Of a stretch of DNA of 34,179 bases, positions 33,648 to 34,179 are shown one piece after another. The first letter of the stretch is position 1; every line of letters starts with the position of its first letter. Made by a program: the position numbers and the translations under genes. Source of the DNA: Bacteroidales bacterium (GTDB lineage Bacteria; Bacteroidota; Bacteroidia; Bacteroidales; JAADJA01); NCBI GenBank assembly GCA_030596605.1, contig JAUVJI010000035.1:1-34179 (forward strand). The letters run 5' to 3'. Below the pieces are notes generated by a model that did not search any database, was not told the origin of the DNA, and saw only the letters and a program-made list of their open reading frames with translations.

Positions 33648-34076
33648 ATGAAAATTAACAGGAAAAATCACGAAGCATATTTTCTCGATTACCGTGAAAA
33701 TAATTTGTCACCCGAACAGGTGGCTGAACTTATGATTTTCCTGGAACAAAACCCTGACCTGAAAGCATCTTTTGAAGCATTTGAAAATATTGAACTTGTT
33801 GCTGATAATTCAATAAAGTTTGCAACTAAGGAGAATTTAAAGAAACCTCACCTCATTCCTATTGATAATATTACTGAAAGCAACTATGAAGAAAAGATGG
33901 TTGCCAAACTTGAAGGTGACATTTCTGAAGATGAAAATATAGAATTAACAGCTTTCATGGAGTTGAATCCAAAACTTAAACTTGAATACAATCTGTTACG
34001 ATCCACTTTTCTGAAACCGGATGAAAGCATAATTTATTTAGATAAGGAATCTCTTAAGGTAACCTCTAAAAATTAA
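33648..34076 (+). CDS. Soluble two-repeat protein downstream of ECF sigma, possible sigma regulator
   Basis: 142 residues, ATG at 33648. The protein is two copies of a ~60-residue unit. Copy 1 (~7-65) runs NHEAYFLDYRENNLSPEQ, FLEQNPDLKASFE, DNSIKFATKENLKK; copy 2 (~79-140) runs NYEEKMVAKLEGDISEDE, FMELNPKLKLEYN, DESIIYLDKESLKV. The 'Y..G.LS..E...L..FLE.NP.LK' pattern resembles the N-terminal sigma-binding segment of Bacteroidota anti-sigma factors. No transmembrane helix and no zinc motif are seen, unlike most anti-sigma factors, so either it is a soluble regulator or its membrane part has been lost. The position straight after the sigma gene supports a regulatory role. Confidence 0.8.
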   Translation: MKINRKNHEAYFLDYRENNLSPEQVAELMIFLEQNPDLKASFEAFENIELVADNSIKFATKENLKKPHLIPIDNITESNYEEKMVAKLEGDISEDENIELTAFMELNPKLKLEYNLLRSTFLKPDESIIYLDKESLKVTSKN

Positions 34077-34137
34077 ACAACTACAAACCAATTAAATAAT
34101 GATGTTTTTGCTACCTTAGCTACCTAATATATTCAAC

Positions 34138-34179
34138 ATGGTTCAAAAGTACAAAAAACAAGGAAAACAAGGAATGTTC
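34138..34179 (+). CDS. 5' end of an ORF running off the window
   Basis: ATG at 34138 opens MVQKYKKQGKQGMF, 14 codons to the edge. This is too short to assign. The lysine/glutamine-rich start resembles the N-termini of some IS5-type transposases, from memory only. The 61 bases before it hold no recognised element. Confidence 0.35.
   Translation, partial: MVQKYKKQGKQGMF

Overview
The window looks like a chromosomal segment of a low-GC member of the Bacteroidota, probably an environmental Bacteroidales/Marinilabiliales-type bacterium. The evidence is a type IX secretion (T9SS) C-terminal sorting domain, several 'Fibrobacter succinogenes major paralogous' (FISUMP) domains, a Reg_prop/Y_Y_Y sensor kinase with a LytTR regulator, an ExbB-ExbD-ExbD operon, ECF sigma genes next to outer-membrane barrel genes, AT-rich TAnnTTTG-like promoter elements and weak Shine-Dalgarno sequences. 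No database search was possible; all family names come from reading the translations.

Region 1 (1-18200, all on the minus strand) is a surface-protein island. It holds five secreted modular proteins built from a shared kit: Kelch-like repeats plus a beta-helix with long repeats (1-3502, cut by the left edge); GLUG/PKD/LamG/dockerin/FISUMP (3905-7573); a T9SS-sorted protein (7706-9256); a FISUMP protein (9274-10215); and two proteins ending in a dockerin-containing module (14949-16787 and 17016-18200). In the middle lies a two-component pair: a 1221-residue periplasmic propeller/LytS-type kinase (11164-14829) and a LytTR response regulator (10360-11106). Between the regulator and the first surface gene downstream are three CGGT boxes exactly 21 bp apart, a good candidate LytTR operator.

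Region 2 (18448-19625) holds a small membrane zinc-ribbon protein and an odd locus: a CAT-anticodon tRNA, a GIY-YIG nuclease ORF broken by one amber codon, and a second copy of the tRNA 3' end interrupted by an 18-bp perfect palindrome. I read this as a decayed tRNA-targeting element.

Region 3 (19626-26929) is mostly housekeeping: a HAD phosphatase, a CPBP membrane protease, the ExbB/membrane protein/ExbD/ExbD energy-transduction operon, tRNA-Ser(GGA), a type I asparaginase overlapping a TatD-family DNase, and a GT9 heptosyltransferase-like enzyme with a TTG start.

Region 4 (26959-34179) contains an ECF sigma operon (sigma factor, an inner-membrane-anchored protein with an apparent barrel domain, and a second barrel protein), a four-gene lipoprotein cluster around an inhibitory-type serpin, an MBL-fold hydrolase, and a second ECF sigma gene followed by a small soluble protein that is an internal tandem duplication. 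A new ORF starts 42 bases before the right edge.

There is no rRNA operon, CRISPR array or complete insertion sequence. No gap between the listed features exceeds 300 bases.
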